A stretch of 64,000 bases of DNA from UBA946 sp031550725 (GTDB taxonomy: Bacteria > Bacillota > Clostridia > Oscillospirales > Ruminococcaceae): assembly GCA_031550725.1 (NCBI GenBank), contig JAVBOH010000016.1:1-64000 (forward strand), given 5' to 3'. The notes below the pieces were generated by a model. It saw only the letters and a program-made list of their open reading frames with translations. It made no database searches and was not told where the DNA came from. Position numbers and translations under genes: made by a program. Below, one piece after another: positions 19,077 to 28,111 of the stretch. The stretch's first letter is position 1; every line of letters begins with the position of its first letter.

Positions 19077-19152
19077 ATTTTAGTTTAATACAATGTTTTG
19101 ACAAAATAATATAACGCAATGGATGTATAATATAATCCGCCGCCAAAATTTA

Positions 19153-19273
19153 TATACGCTTTGACACATTAAAATTGTAGTTTTAGTGACCGAGTAGTTC
19201 TAAGAACCAAGTTCTTTGAGGACGAATAATGAGGGAAAGTAAAACTACGAATTTTAAACGTTAAAGAGTATAA
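19153..19273. repeat. Dispersed foldback element, copy 1
   Basis: Arms of about 33 bp (19153-19185 and 19240-19273) are imperfect reverse complements carrying GTAGTTTTA / TAAAACTAC. A related copy in the opposite orientation lies at 31381-31519; the 14-mer CGTTAAAGAGTATA at 19259-19272 is exactly conserved there, and the CATTAAAAT-GTAGTT and GACCGA blocks align in order. No coding capacity. Confidence 0.8.
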
Positions 19274-19316
19274 TCAACAACATATACCGATATTAAAATA
19301 TTTTTAACAATAACTA

Positions 19317-19345
19317 TTGATTTTATTCAAATTATACTGTATAAT
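19317..19345 (+). promoter_or_regulatory. SigA-type promoter for the 98-residue protein gene
   Basis: TTGATT at 19317-19322, 17-bp spacer, TATAAT at 19340-19345, about 80 bp upstream of the start codon. Confidence 0.75.
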
Positions 19346-19425
19346 AAATATATTAATAAACTTATTAAAACGTATATGATATATGTTGCTGATAAAAAAA
19401 TATTCGGAAAGGACGGTCATATTTT

Positions 19426-19722
19426 ATGGCAGAACAAAATAACAAGTCGGATTTCTTTTCATACAAAGGATTTCCGCTTGTAAGGAATAAGGACACTATT
19501 TATTACGGTAAGATGTCTGATCCATTCGTGGTAATGTTACAGATTACCGAAAAAGAAAAACAGGGGGATTTGGATATTGCCAAAAAGGTAAAGCTATATC
19601 AGATGGCAACTGATGAAAAACTTTCTCCAATCGAGGCTGTTGTAAAGCAAGGACAAAGGGACAGTCTTTACGAAGCACTTGACATGGCATATGTGTGGTT
19701 ATCAAAAACTGCTGCCGAATAA
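19426..19722 (+). CDS. Conserved hypothetical 98-residue protein
   Basis: A small soluble protein that I do not recognise. It has no signal peptide or membrane segment. Visible features are an N-terminal KGFPLVRNKDTIYYGKMSD stretch, a central MLQITEKEKQG..DLDIAKKVKLYQM helix region and a C-terminal amphipathic helix (SLYEALDMAYVWLSKTA). GGAAAGGA ribosome binding site, own promoter and own terminator show it is a real monocistronic gene. Codon use is like its neighbours. Confidence 0.75.
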   Translation: MAEQNNKSDFFSYKGFPLVRNKDTIYYGKMSDPFVVMLQITEKEKQGDLDIAKKVKLYQMATDEKLSPIEAVVKQGQRDSLYEALDMAYVWLSKTAAE

Positions 19723-19723
19723 A

Positions 19724-19767
19724 AAATTTACTGCTGTTGCGTTTTATACGTGACAGCAGTTTTTTCT
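19724..19767 (+). terminator. Rho-independent terminator
   Basis: ACTGCTGT / ACAGCAGT stem (19730-19737, 19753-19760), extended by flanking A and T runs, followed by a T-tract right after the stop codon of the 98-residue gene. Confidence 0.85.
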
Positions 19768-19778
19768 TTGAAAATCGG

Positions 19779-19807
19779 TTTACTATTGGCAAAATATATG
19801 TTATAAT
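19779..19807 (+). promoter_or_regulatory. Promoter for the GH2 gene
   Basis: Weak -35 TTTACT (19779-19784), 17-bp spacer, perfect -10 TATAAT (19802-19807), about 40 bp before the start codon. A weak -35 would suit an activated sugar gene, but no operator is evident. Confidence 0.6.
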
Positions 19808-19847
19808 GACTATATGTATTGTTTTATAGATTGGAGAATTTTTATAT

Positions 19848-22800
19848 ATGGATATTTTAAATAACAGATTTACACTAATAAACGATAAATGGGAATTTAC
19901 ATTGCTGCCAGATGAGGCTGAAATTACGGATATTTCTACTTGTGAATGGAAGGAAGTAAGCCTGCCACATGACTGGTTGATTTATGATACACACAATTTA
20001 TATGCAAGCGGAGTTGGCTTTTATAAGCGTACAATAACTATCAGTGACCTTTCCAAATTAGCATATGCGCTTGAATTTGACGGCGTTTATATGGATAGTA
20101 CAGTTTATATTAATGGTGTAAAAGCATTTGACTGGCACAGCGGATATGCTGCTTTTAATGTCGATATAACAGAGTTTGTTCATGATGGTGACAACGAAAT
20201 TATTGTTCAGGTACGCCATAAATCACCTAACTCGAGATGGTATTCAGGTGCAGGAATTTACCGCAGTGTAAGGCTTGTTAAAACAGCTAAAAATCACATT
20301 GCATACAAGGGTGTATATATTTCTGCAAACGCCGAAACTGGATGTGTAAATGCGAGTGCAGAGATAATCGGTGATGCAGATTTTATAAAATATACAGTAC
20401 TTGACAACGATGGTGTTAAGGTATTTGAGCATAAGTTTAATATAGATGAAAACGCAGAGTTTATCGTCCAAAATATAAAGCTTTGGGACTTAGAAAATCC
20501 ATATTTGTATACCTTAAAAACAGAACTTATTGAATGCGGAATGACTGTTGATACCGTATATGAAACATTCGGTTTCAGAACACTTAAATATGATGCCAAC
20601 GAGGGCTTTTTCCTCAACGGCAAGTATATGAAAATCAAGGGTGTCTGCAAGCATCACGACCTTGGTGCTTTGGGTGCTGCCATGAATTATGACGCACTTT
20701 ACCGCCAGCTTATGCTGTTCAAAGAAATGGGTGTAAATGCAGTTCGTACATCGCATAATATGCCATCGCAGGAGCTTATGGATATATGTGATAAAATAGG
20801 TATGCTCGTTAATGCTGAAAGCTTTGATATGTGGGAAATGCCGAAAAATCCATATGATAACCACAGATTTTTCAAGGAAACAGCTCGCAAGGATGTGGAA
20901 AGTTGGGTACGAATTTGCCGTAACCATCCGTCCATGATGATGTGGAGTATCGGCAATGAAATTTACGATACTCATGCAAATGAGCATGGCTATGAAATAG
21001 CTGAAATGCTAGTGAAATATGTACGAGAATTTGATCCGCTTTGCAACGCACCTGAAACAATAGGTTCTAACTTTATCGAGTGGGAGGGTGCGCAAAAAAT
21101 CGGTGAAATGCTTGGACTTTCAGGCTATAACTATACCGAAAAATGCTATGACGACCACCATGCTAAATATCCTGATACAGTTATATATGGCAGTGAAACA
21201 TCATCAGCTGTGCGCAGCCGTGGTATCTATCATTTTCCTGCAAATATGCCGCTTTTGTCACATGATGACCACCAGTGTTCATCCCTTGAAAACAGCTATG
21301 TAGGCTGGGGAAGAACAGCCGAGGATGCATGGATAAAAGACCGTGACAGAAAATTCTGTGCAGGACAATTCGTGTGGACAGGTATTGACTATATCGGCGA
21401 GCCAACCCCATACAGCACCAAAAACAGCTACTTTGGAATGATTGATACAGCAGGACTTCCAAAGGATGTTTTCTATTTGTATCAGTCGGTATGGACTGAT
21501 TTTGACACCAATCCGATGATACACTTACTTCCCTACTGGGATTTTAATGACGGACAGATTATAGATGTTATTGCATATACAAACGCACCTGTGTGTGAGC
21601 TGTTTTTAAATGGAACATCACTCGGCAAACGTGAGATTGACCATGTCAAAGGTGAGGTTGTTCATGCTAACTGGCAAGTACCTTATGAAAAGGGTGAGCT
21701 TGTTGTAAAGGCATATAATTTGAATGGCGATGTTGTATGCACTGATACACAAAAAAGCTTTGATGACCCATATAAAATTAAACTTATTGCCGATAAAACA
21801 ATCATTAATGCAGGTGGTACAAGCCTTGCATTTATCGAAATTTCAACTGTTGACGAGAATGGTACTTTTGTTGCGAATGCAAGAAACCGTATATCAATTG
21901 AAGTTAGTGGTGAAGGACGTTTACTAGGTCTTGACAACGGCGACTCAACTGATTTCGAGCAGTATAAGACTACAAACAGACGCCTTTTCAGTGGTAAGCT
22001 TATTGCAATTATAGGCAGTACACTTGAAAGCGGTATGATAAAAATTAAAGCATCTTCAACAGAACTTGAAAGTGCCGAAATCGAAATAAATTCTATACCA
22101 TGTGACGAAGTTAATGGTATTACAGCACTTCACGATATCATATATCAAGCACCGAAAAATGATGTGCCAATTCGCAAAATTGTGCCAATTATTGAAGGCA
22201 CTGCTAAGCTTGATGAAAATAATAAACAGTTTAAAATAGGGTGTGAAATTCATCCTGCAAATGCCACATTTAATGATATTTCCTGCATAGCTGTAAAGCA
22301 AAACAGCGTCCCTGACAACATATGTGAGGTATCATATGAGGATGGAATTATCACTGTTAATGCTTTAGGCGATGGCGATGGAATTATCAGAATTTATGCT
22401 AATAACGGTTCGGAATTTCCACAGATTATATCCGATGTTCCATACAGCATAACAGGACTTGGCGAGGCAGAAAGAAGTCCATATCAGATGATATCAGCCT
22501 GCACATTTAACCTTAGCAGCATACCTCTTAATATTATAGAAAATGGCGCATTAGGTGGTTTCCATGAAAAATGCTATGCAGGATTTTCAGGGCTTAATTT
22601 TGGCAAGCTTGGTACAAATAAACTCCGCCTGCATGTTGGCAACTGTATTAATAAAGACATACCGTTTGAAATATGGTCGGGTGTTCCAAATGATGCAGAC
22701 AGCAAGCTTTTGTATATAGCACAGTTCCCTCATAACAACGGCTGGGGCAGCTTTATGCCATATGATTTTGAACTGCCTGAAAAAATCACAGGTATTAACA

Positions 22801-23225
22801 CAATCTGTATTGTTATCGATGAAAAATGTATTTTCGGCGGCATAGAATTTATATCTCCTGACAAGGCATTTGAGCAGTTATCGGTGTCAATGTATGACGA
22901 GCTTTATGGTGATGATTACAAGCTTTCTGGTGATAATATCACCCAAATTGGAAATAATGTTGTAATAGGCTTTAACGGCATGGATTTTGCTGATGGTACG
23001 ACAAAAATAACAATTTGCGGACAAACACCAAATGCAAATAACACTATCCAGCTAAGATATACAGAGAATGATGCAAACAAAACACAATTGTTAGAATTTG
23101 CACACGCCGATGAATACACAGAGCGTACCTTTGAAATTGAAAAGATTGACGGCAATAAAAACATAAGCTTTGTATTTATGCCTGGCAGTAATTTTGATTT
23201 TGCATGGTTTAAATTTGAAAAATAA
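19848..23225 (+). CDS. GH2 beta-galactosidase-like glycosidase
   Basis: A 1125-residue intracellular (no signal peptide) glycoside hydrolase family 2 enzyme. Order: N-terminal sugar-binding jelly roll (about 10-180, with VSLPHDWLIYD, SGVGFYKRTI, YSGAGIYRSV), immunoglobulin-like domain, then the TIM barrel from about 275 with KGVCKHHDLGALG, NAVRTSHNMPS, acid/base Glu371 in SIGNEIYD and nucleophile Glu450 in IYGSETSSA. A DUF4982-type domain and further beta-sandwich modules follow, ending in a CBM6-like domain (about 1010-1125). The barrel motifs fit beta-galactosidase of the DUF4982 type better than beta-glucuronidase; exact specificity is inferred. Located near a GH36 gene. Confidence 0.9.
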   Translation: MDILNNRFTLINDKWEFTLLPDEAEITDISTCEWKEVSLPHDWLIYDTHNLYASGVGFYKRTITISDLSKLAYALEFDGVYMDSTVYINGVKAFDWHSGYAAFNVDITEFVHDGDNEIIVQVRHKSPNSRWYSGAGIYRSVRLVKTAKNHIAYKGVYISANAETGCVNASAEIIGDADFIKYTVLDNDGVKVFEHKFNIDENAEFIVQNIKLWDLENPYLYTLKTELIECGMTVDTVYETFGFRTLKYDANEGFFLNGKYMKIKGVCKHHDLGALGAAMNYDALYRQLMLFKEMGVNAVRTSHNMPSQELMDICDKIGMLVNAESFDMWEMPKNPYDNHRFFKETARKDVESWVRICRNHPSMMMWSIGNEIYDTHANEHGYEIAEMLVKYVREFDPLCNAPETIGSNFIEWEGAQKIGEMLGLSGYNYTEKCYDDHHAKYPDTVIYGSETSSAVRSRGIYHFPANMPLLSHDDHQCSSLENSYVGWGRTAEDAWIKDRDRKFCAGQFVWTGIDYIGEPTPYSTKNSYFGMIDTAGLPKDVFYLYQSVWTDFDTNPMIHLLPYWDFNDGQIIDVIAYTNAPVCELFLNGTSLGKREIDHVKGEVVHANWQVPYEKGELVVKAYNLNGDVVCTDTQKSFDDPYKIKLIADKTIINAGGTSLAFIEISTVDENGTFVANARNRISIEVSGEGRLLGLDNGDSTDFEQYKTTNRRLFSGKLIAIIGSTLESGMIKIKASSTELESAEIEINSIPCDEVNGITALHDIIYQAPKNDVPIRKIVPIIEGTAKLDENNKQFKIGCEIHPANATFNDISCIAVKQNSVPDNICEVSYEDGIITVNALGDGDGIIRIYANNGSEFPQIISDVPYSITGLGEAERSPYQMISACTFNLSSIPLNIIENGALGGFHEKCYAGFSGLNFGKLGTNKLRLHVGNCINKDIPFEIWSGVPNDADSKLLYIAQFPHNNGWGSFMPYDFELPEKITGINTICIVIDEKCIFGGIEFISPDKAFEQLSVSMYDELYGDDYKLSGDNITQIGNNVVIGFNGMDFADGTTKITICGQTPNANNTIQLRYTENDANKTQLLEFAHADEYTERTFEIEKIDGNKNISFVFMPGSNFDFAWFKFEK

Positions 23226-23249
23226 TAAAAATAGAAATGGTGAATAGGT

Positions 23250-24266
23250 TTGAAAGAATTAATATCACGGTTTATACTCCTGCTTGTTTCAGTAGGGTTG
23301 CTAATAGGTGCTGTTTTCATGCTTTTAAAGCGTGAGGACACTACACTGCCTGTAAATGATAATTATAATTTAGGTGACATGACAGGGCTTATAATAATGC
23401 CTGATATAACAACAGCACCTGAACAGGAAACCGATATACAGTCAATCGTAGTTATTGAAGATAATTACCCCGAGGGTTATACTGATGTGACAGATATAAC
23501 TGATGTGTCTGAACAATCGGAAACAGATGCAACAACGGTATCAAGAACAATAATTACAAGCCGTGTGCGAAAAGACTATGATAAAAATTCTGTCTATATC
23601 GATATGAAAAATATTCTCCAACAGCCCGAATTACCTGTCGGATGTGAAATCACAGCCTTGACAATTCTGCTTAATTATTATGGCTTTAACGCCGAAAAAA
23701 CTGATATGGCAAGAAATTATCTGCCTAAGGGTAATAATTATCGCACTGAGGATGGCAAGGTTTATAAGGACAGCTTTTTTGATTATTTCATTGGCGACCC
23801 ATTCACTCGTGGATATGGCTGCTTTGCGAATGCCATTGAAAAAGCGGCAAACCGTTATATTAGTGATAATGGCGGCGGCTATACCGTACTTAATATTTCC
23901 GGTGCACACCCTGATGTTTTATATGATTATCTTGCACAGGGAATACCGGTTGTATGCTGGGCAACAGACGGAATGATAGAGCCTGAGTATTACGAAACGT
24001 GGTATGATTACAGCACTGGAGAACAGCTTGACTGGTACATAAATGAGCATTGCTTTGTGCTAGCAGGCTTTAACATCAGCGGCGACACAGTCACATTAAA
24101 TGACCCAATGAAAGGTATAATTGATTATAATATCAATAAGTTTGAAACTCGTTATGACCAGATGCATAGACAGGCTATTGTAATTTTAAAGGATAATCCA
24201 GAGCCAATTGATGAACCTATAAATGCCGAATATAACGAACCTGAGGAAGAAAATATAGACTTATAG
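23250..24266 (+). CDS. Membrane-anchored C39-like peptidase
   Basis: A 338-residue protein with an N-terminal membrane anchor (LISRFILLLVSVGLLIGAVF), an acidic Thr/Asp-rich linker and a papain-like C39_2 domain from about 115. The catalytic Cys132 is in LPVGCEITAL, His267 in INEHCFVLAGF, and Asp285 in LNDPM; the family motif GCxxTA is conserved as GCEITA. Such proteins are thought to cleave peptides at the cell surface; the substrate is unknown. The start is a TTG, chosen because GGTG lies upstream and it gives the expected anchor; an ATG further downstream would destroy the anchor. It follows the GH2 gene by 24 bp. Confidence 0.82.
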   Translation: MKELISRFILLLVSVGLLIGAVFMLLKREDTTLPVNDNYNLGDMTGLIIMPDITTAPEQETDIQSIVVIEDNYPEGYTDVTDITDVSEQSETDATTVSRTIITSRVRKDYDKNSVYIDMKNILQQPELPVGCEITALTILLNYYGFNAEKTDMARNYLPKGNNYRTEDGKVYKDSFFDYFIGDPFTRGYGCFANAIEKAANRYISDNGGGYTVLNISGAHPDVLYDYLAQGIPVVCWATDGMIEPEYYETWYDYSTGEQLDWYINEHCFVLAGFNISGDTVTLNDPMKGIIDYNINKFETRYDQMHRQAIVILKDNPEPIDEPINAEYNEPEEENIDL

Positions 24267-24274
24267 TACGTTAA

Positions 24275-24439
24275 ATTAAAAACCCTAGAGGGTTTTTAAT
24301 GGAGCATTGCGCCTTCGGCGTAATACTCCTATTTCGCACCGTTGGTGCGAAATAACTACCTTAATAGTCGGTTAACAGCTTCGCTGTACGCACATCGTGC
24401 TATTAAAAACACTGAAGTGTTTTTAATTTAACCGACTAT
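24275..24439. repeat. Multi-hairpin dispersed element, copy A
   Basis: A gene-free run of consecutive near-perfect hairpins: 24275-24300 (ATTAAAAACCC arm, 4-nt loop), 24301-24329 (GGAG..CTCC with TTC loop), 24330-24354 (TATTTCGCACC arm, GTT loop), then an enclosing stem 24364-24375/24428-24439 (ATAGTCGGTTAA and complement) that holds three smaller hairpins: CAGC-TTC-GCTG, GCAC-ATC-GTGC and an ATTAAAAACACT arm. Read on the minus strand, the order of modules equals that of 44712-44862. It fills the whole gap between the peptidase and GH36 genes. Confidence 0.85.
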
Positions 24440-24485
24440 ATAAAAAAACATCAATGCTGCATAAAACTGTATTGGAGGTAAATTC

Positions 24486-26591
24486 ATGCAAAAGATATAT
24501 GTAAATGAAAACGGCATAAATATCGTGTTTGGTATAACAGAAGAAAATCAGTTTAAACTTCTGCATTTTTCCGCATTAGAGTTTAATGAAAATGACATCA
24601 AGGCAAAAAGCCTTGAGGGTGCATTTAACCTAGTCGAGATTAATATTTCAGGTATAGATAGACCGCTTGAAAGACATGGCAATAAATATATTGTCACAGC
24701 TCCTGGGTATCGCATGAAGTATGACAGCATGACTAATACAAGAAATGAGTTAGGCAGAAAGCTTGAAGTTTTGCTTTATGACGAGCCAACAAAGTTGTAT
24801 GTAACTTGCCATCTGCAGTTTTATGATAACATTTCTGTTATGCGTTCATGGACTTCCGTTACAAATCGTGGCGATGAAATTTTAACACTTGAATATGTTT
24901 CATCCTTTAATTATCTTGGAATAGATAAAGAAGGTTTAAAACCTCGTGATAATAAAATGGAGCTTACAATTGCACACAATTCATGGCAAAGGGAGCTTGA
25001 TTTTAAGACATATACCCTGTCAGAGCTTGGCATTGAGGATACACAGAGAATGGGTGAACAGCGTTCATCAAAAGCGGCGGCATTTACAAATACAGGCAAC
25101 TGGTCTGCTAAGGAATATCTCCCAATGGGATACTTGGAAAATACCGAAATGGGTACAAATATTTTCTGGCAGATTGAGCATAACGGCTCATGGCACTTTG
25201 AAATTTCCGACCAGTCAGCACATTTATATTTAGCGTTAAGTGGTCCGACTGAAATAGAATCCCACTGGTATAAAAACTTAGCAAAGGGTGAAACTTTTGT
25301 GAGTGTGCCTGTTTGTATCGGTGCAAAAATCGGCGGATTTGACGAAGCAATGGGTGAACTTACAAAATACCGCCGAACAATAAGACGTAAAAATGCTGAC
25401 AATGAAAGCCTAGCAATAATTTTCAATGACTATATGAATTGTCTTTGGGGCTGTGCGACTGCTGAAAAAGAGTTTCCTCTTATTGATGCTGCAGCCGAAG
25501 CTGGATGTGAATATTTCTGCATTGATGCAGGATGGTATTCCGATGGTTTCTGGTGGGATAATGTCGGTGAATGGATTGAATCAAAGGAACGTTTTCCGAA
25601 TGGACTTAAAGAGGTTACTGATTATATAAAAAGTAAAAATTTAATAGCTGGCGTGTGGCTTGAAATTGAAGTTATGGGTATAAATTGTCCAAAAGCGGAC
25701 AAAGTAAAAGATGACTGGTTTTTTATTCGTCATGGCAAAAAAGTTCATGATCGTTCAAGATATCAGCTTGATTTCAGAAATGAAGAAGTGCGAAATCACG
25801 CCGATGAGGTTATCGACAGACTGGTTGAAAAATATGGTGTAGGCTATATAAAAATGGATTATAATATAGAGCCTGGAATTGGAACAGAAATTAACTGTGA
25901 CAGTATCGGTGATGGCTTGCTTGGACATCAGCGTGCATACCTAGAATGGCTTGATAATGTATTTGCAAGACATCCTGAGCTTATCATTGAGAACTGTTCA
26001 AGCGGCGGACTTCGTATGGATTATGCAATGCTGTCAAGGTATTCAATTCAATCAACAAGCGATCAGGATGATTATAGAAAATATGCAACAATTGCTGCTA
26101 ACTCCCCTGCTGGTCTTGCTCCTGAACAGTCAGCAATATGGTCATATCCGCTTTCTGACGGTGATAAAGAAGAAGTTGTTTTTAATATGGTTAACGCTAT
26201 GCTTTTGCGTATACATCAAAGCGGACATTTGGTATATCTTTCACCTGAACGGAGCATACTTGTAAAGGAAGCTTTAGACTGTTACAAAAACATTCGTCAT
26301 GATATAAAAAATGCATTGCCATTTTGGCCTTTAGGCATATCGAATTATTCAGATGGATGGGTTTGTTTAGGACTTCGTACCGATGATAGAACATACCTAG
26401 CAGTATGGAGAAGAAACAGCGAAAGCGATACTTGTACATTTCCATTAAAGGATATGAAAAATAAAAACGCAAAGATAAAATGTTTGTACCCAAAGTATGA
26501 GGAATGTGAGTATGCATATAATCATAAAAACAATACTGTGTCAGTAAAATTCCCTGTTATGTATACTGCAAGATTGTTCGAAATTTCTTGA
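24486..26591 (+). CDS. GH36 alpha-galactosidase
   Basis: A 701-residue cytosolic alpha-galactosidase that removes terminal alpha-1,6-galactose from raffinose-family sugars or galactomannan fragments. Layout: N-terminal beta-sandwich, (beta/alpha)8 barrel and C-terminal beta-sheet domain. Family motifs include IFNDYMNCLWG, FCIDAGWYSDG, AGVWLEIEVMG, the nucleophile Asp458 in GYIKMDYN, IIENCSSGGLRMDYAML, and the acid/base Asp526 in STSDQDDY. TTGGAGG ribosome binding site. It is separated from the upstream peptidase by a multi-hairpin element, so it may have a separate transcript, although no clean promoter is seen. Confidence 0.94.
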   Translation: MQKIYVNENGINIVFGITEENQFKLLHFSALEFNENDIKAKSLEGAFNLVEINISGIDRPLERHGNKYIVTAPGYRMKYDSMTNTRNELGRKLEVLLYDEPTKLYVTCHLQFYDNISVMRSWTSVTNRGDEILTLEYVSSFNYLGIDKEGLKPRDNKMELTIAHNSWQRELDFKTYTLSELGIEDTQRMGEQRSSKAAAFTNTGNWSAKEYLPMGYLENTEMGTNIFWQIEHNGSWHFEISDQSAHLYLALSGPTEIESHWYKNLAKGETFVSVPVCIGAKIGGFDEAMGELTKYRRTIRRKNADNESLAIIFNDYMNCLWGCATAEKEFPLIDAAAEAGCEYFCIDAGWYSDGFWWDNVGEWIESKERFPNGLKEVTDYIKSKNLIAGVWLEIEVMGINCPKADKVKDDWFFIRHGKKVHDRSRYQLDFRNEEVRNHADEVIDRLVEKYGVGYIKMDYNIEPGIGTEINCDSIGDGLLGHQRAYLEWLDNVFARHPELIIENCSSGGLRMDYAMLSRYSIQSTSDQDDYRKYATIAANSPAGLAPEQSAIWSYPLSDGDKEEVVFNMVNAMLLRIHQSGHLVYLSPERSILVKEALDCYKNIRHDIKNALPFWPLGISNYSDGWVCLGLRTDDRTYLAVWRRNSESDTCTFPLKDMKNKNAKIKCLYPKYEECEYAYNHKNNTVSVKFPVMYTARLFEIS

Positions 26592-26669
26592 TTTTAAGTG
26601 CAATATGCTGTACTTATGACTTTATTTTATTTAAAATTTGTTCTTTTTTGAGATAGTTACCATAAAATG

Positions 26670-26698
26670 TTGACTTTTTTCAAAAAAATCATTATAAT
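26670..26698 (+). promoter_or_regulatory. Strong SigA-type promoter
   Basis: TTGACT (26670-26675), 17-bp A/T-rich spacer, TATAAT (26693-26698), about 60 bp before the start codon of the Lys/Ala-rich protein; with the AGGAGG site this predicts strong expression. Confidence 0.85.
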
Positions 26699-26758
26699 AT
26701 GGTTATATACATTGATTATTGAAATATTTATACAAAACAATTATTAGGAGGAATTAAC

Positions 26759-27379
26759 ATGGCAAATACAAAAAAAGCTCCAGTAGAAAAGGTAGAAACA
26801 ATCGTAGCTGCTGACGTTACTGCTGCTGAAACTGCAGCTGCTGCTCCAAAAGCTGAAAAAGCACCAAAGAAAGCTGCTGCTCCAAAGGCTGCAAAAGCTG
26901 AAGCTAAAAAGCCTGCTGCTCCAAAGGCAGAAAAAGCTGCAAAGGCACCTGCAAAAGCATCAAAAACTGCTGCTGCAAAGGAAACTGCTCCAAAGGCTGC
27001 TGCAAAAACAGCAGAAAAGAAAGCACCTGCAAAAAGAGGACCAAAGGTTAAGGAGATTACATTGGGTGATGTTGTAGCTGTTGTTAGAACAAAAGCTAAT
27101 GCTGCTAATACAACAAAGGTTACAAAGAAAATTGCATGTACAGTGAACCTAAACGGTAATGTACAGGGCGACTTCTACATTATGCTTGACGCAGGCGATG
27201 TAATTGCTGTTGAACCATACAAGTATGAAGATGCTGACATCTCCTTATGGGGAACTGCAGAAGATATGATTGCTGTAATGACAAACAAGCTTAAGCTGAT
27301 TGATGCTATTTCAACTGGCAAAATTGGTTTGTGGGGCAATGCAGAAAAGGCTGTTATTTTCGTTGACGCTATTTTCTAA
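26759..27379 (+). CDS. Lys/Ala-rich protein with DUF6465-like C-terminal domain
   Basis: A 206-residue protein in two parts. Residues about 1-98 are almost only Ala, Lys, Pro, Glu and Thr in PKAEKA/PKAAKA-like repeats, reminiscent of histone H1 tails. Residues about 99-206 form a compact domain (EITLGDVVAVVRTKAN ... GDFYIMLDAGDVIAVEPYKYED ... WGTAEDMIAVMTNKLKLIDAI) that I associate with the clostridial DUF6465 family. A nucleic-acid or nucleoid role is plausible from the tail but not shown. Strong promoter, AGGAGG site and terminator suggest an abundant monocistronic product. Confidence 0.75.
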   Translation: MANTKKAPVEKVETIVAADVTAAETAAAAPKAEKAPKKAAAPKAAKAEAKKPAAPKAEKAAKAPAKASKTAAAKETAPKAAAKTAEKKAPAKRGPKVKEITLGDVVAVVRTKANAANTTKVTKKIACTVNLNGNVQGDFYIMLDAGDVIAVEPYKYEDADISLWGTAEDMIAVMTNKLKLIDAISTGKIGLWGNAEKAVIFVDAIF

Positions 27380-27398
27380 TTTATCACAAGTTAGTATT

Positions 27399-27429
27399 AA
27401 AGCAGCTCATTAAATTGAGCTGCTTTTTT
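27399..27429 (+). terminator. Rho-independent terminator
   Basis: Perfect 11-bp stem AAAGCAGCTCA (27399-27409) with its complement at 27416-27426, loop TTAAAT, then a T-tract. Confidence 0.92.
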
Positions 27430-27444
27430 AATGGGGATTTATTT

Positions 27445-28020
27445 ATGGTTTATTACACTTTATTTGATATAAATGAAAGCAAAGATTATCAGCATGACAT
27501 CGCTTATAAGCTTTTGGAGTATGCTTTGTTAGATGAATATAATATTGATTTAGCTGCAATTGGTATAGAAAAAGGTGAGCATGGCAAGCCTTATTTTCCA
27601 TCACGAAAGGATATACATTTCAATATAAGCCATTGCAAAGGAATGGCTGCCTGCTGCCTTGGCAAAACGGAAGTTGGCATTGATGCGGAGAGAATTACCG
27701 AACATCGTGAAAAAGTGGCATCTCGTGTTTTTGCAGCAAATGAGATTAATATTTTAGAAGATACTGATAATAAAGATTTATATTTTTATCAAATCTGGAC
27801 GCTAAAAGAATCGTTTGTAAAATGCATCGGCAAAGGAATTTCCTATCCGATGAATACAGTGGCATTTGAATTTATCGGTGATTATATATTATGCAGTGAA
27901 ACGGGATATCAATTTGAGCAGAAGATAATTAATGACGAATATGCATTATCAGTATGTATTGTTTCGGATGATAAAACAGATACTACAATTAATTTTGTAC
28001 CACTACAAAAAATAAAATAA
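27445..28020 (+). CDS. Sfp-type 4'-phosphopantetheinyl transferase
   Basis: A 191-residue transferase that moves phosphopantetheine from CoA to a serine of carrier proteins. The two family motifs are present: VGIDAERI (metal-binding GIDxE) and IWTLKESFVKCIGKG (W..KESF.K), with FNISHCKGMAACCLG before them. The frame extends back into the upstream terminator, but the ATG at 27445 follows GGGGAT and is the sensible start. No polyketide or peptide synthetase genes are nearby, so the target carrier protein is unknown. Confidence 0.88.
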   Translation: MVYYTLFDINESKDYQHDIAYKLLEYALLDEYNIDLAAIGIEKGEHGKPYFPSRKDIHFNISHCKGMAACCLGKTEVGIDAERITEHREKVASRVFAANEINILEDTDNKDLYFYQIWTLKESFVKCIGKGISYPMNTVAFEFIGDYILCSETGYQFEQKIINDEYALSVCIVSDDKTDTTINFVPLQKIK

Positions 28021-28031
28021 AAAATTTCACA

Positions 28032-28067
28032 TACCCTCTTGACAAGAGGGTAAAAATGTAGTATCAT
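28032..28067 (+). promoter_or_regulatory. Promoter with overlapping palindromic operator (GntR autoregulation)
   Basis: A perfect 21-bp palindrome TACCCTCTTG-A-CAAGAGGGTA (28032-28052) contains the -35 box TTGACA (28039-28044); a 17-bp spacer leads to TATCAT (28062-28067). A regulator bound here would block RNA polymerase. It lies just upstream of the GntR gene, the obvious candidate ligand-responsive repressor. Confidence 0.85.
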
Positions 28068-28111
28068 TGTATTAACGCCATAGTACAATAATACGAAAGG
28101 AGGTTATTTTA

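Larger units (their letters stand above)
19077..19425. other. Intergenic region with foldback repeat and promoter
   Basis: This 349-bp gap holds no gene. It contains the long imperfect palindrome at 19153-19273 and a good promoter at 19317-19345 for the following gene. The first 75 bases are AT-rich, with no terminator I can identify for the upstream operon other than the palindrome itself. Confidence 0.6.

Noticed and set aside
24275..24439. CRISPR array or tandem repeat
   Set aside because: The hairpins differ from one another in sequence and length, with no regular spacers.
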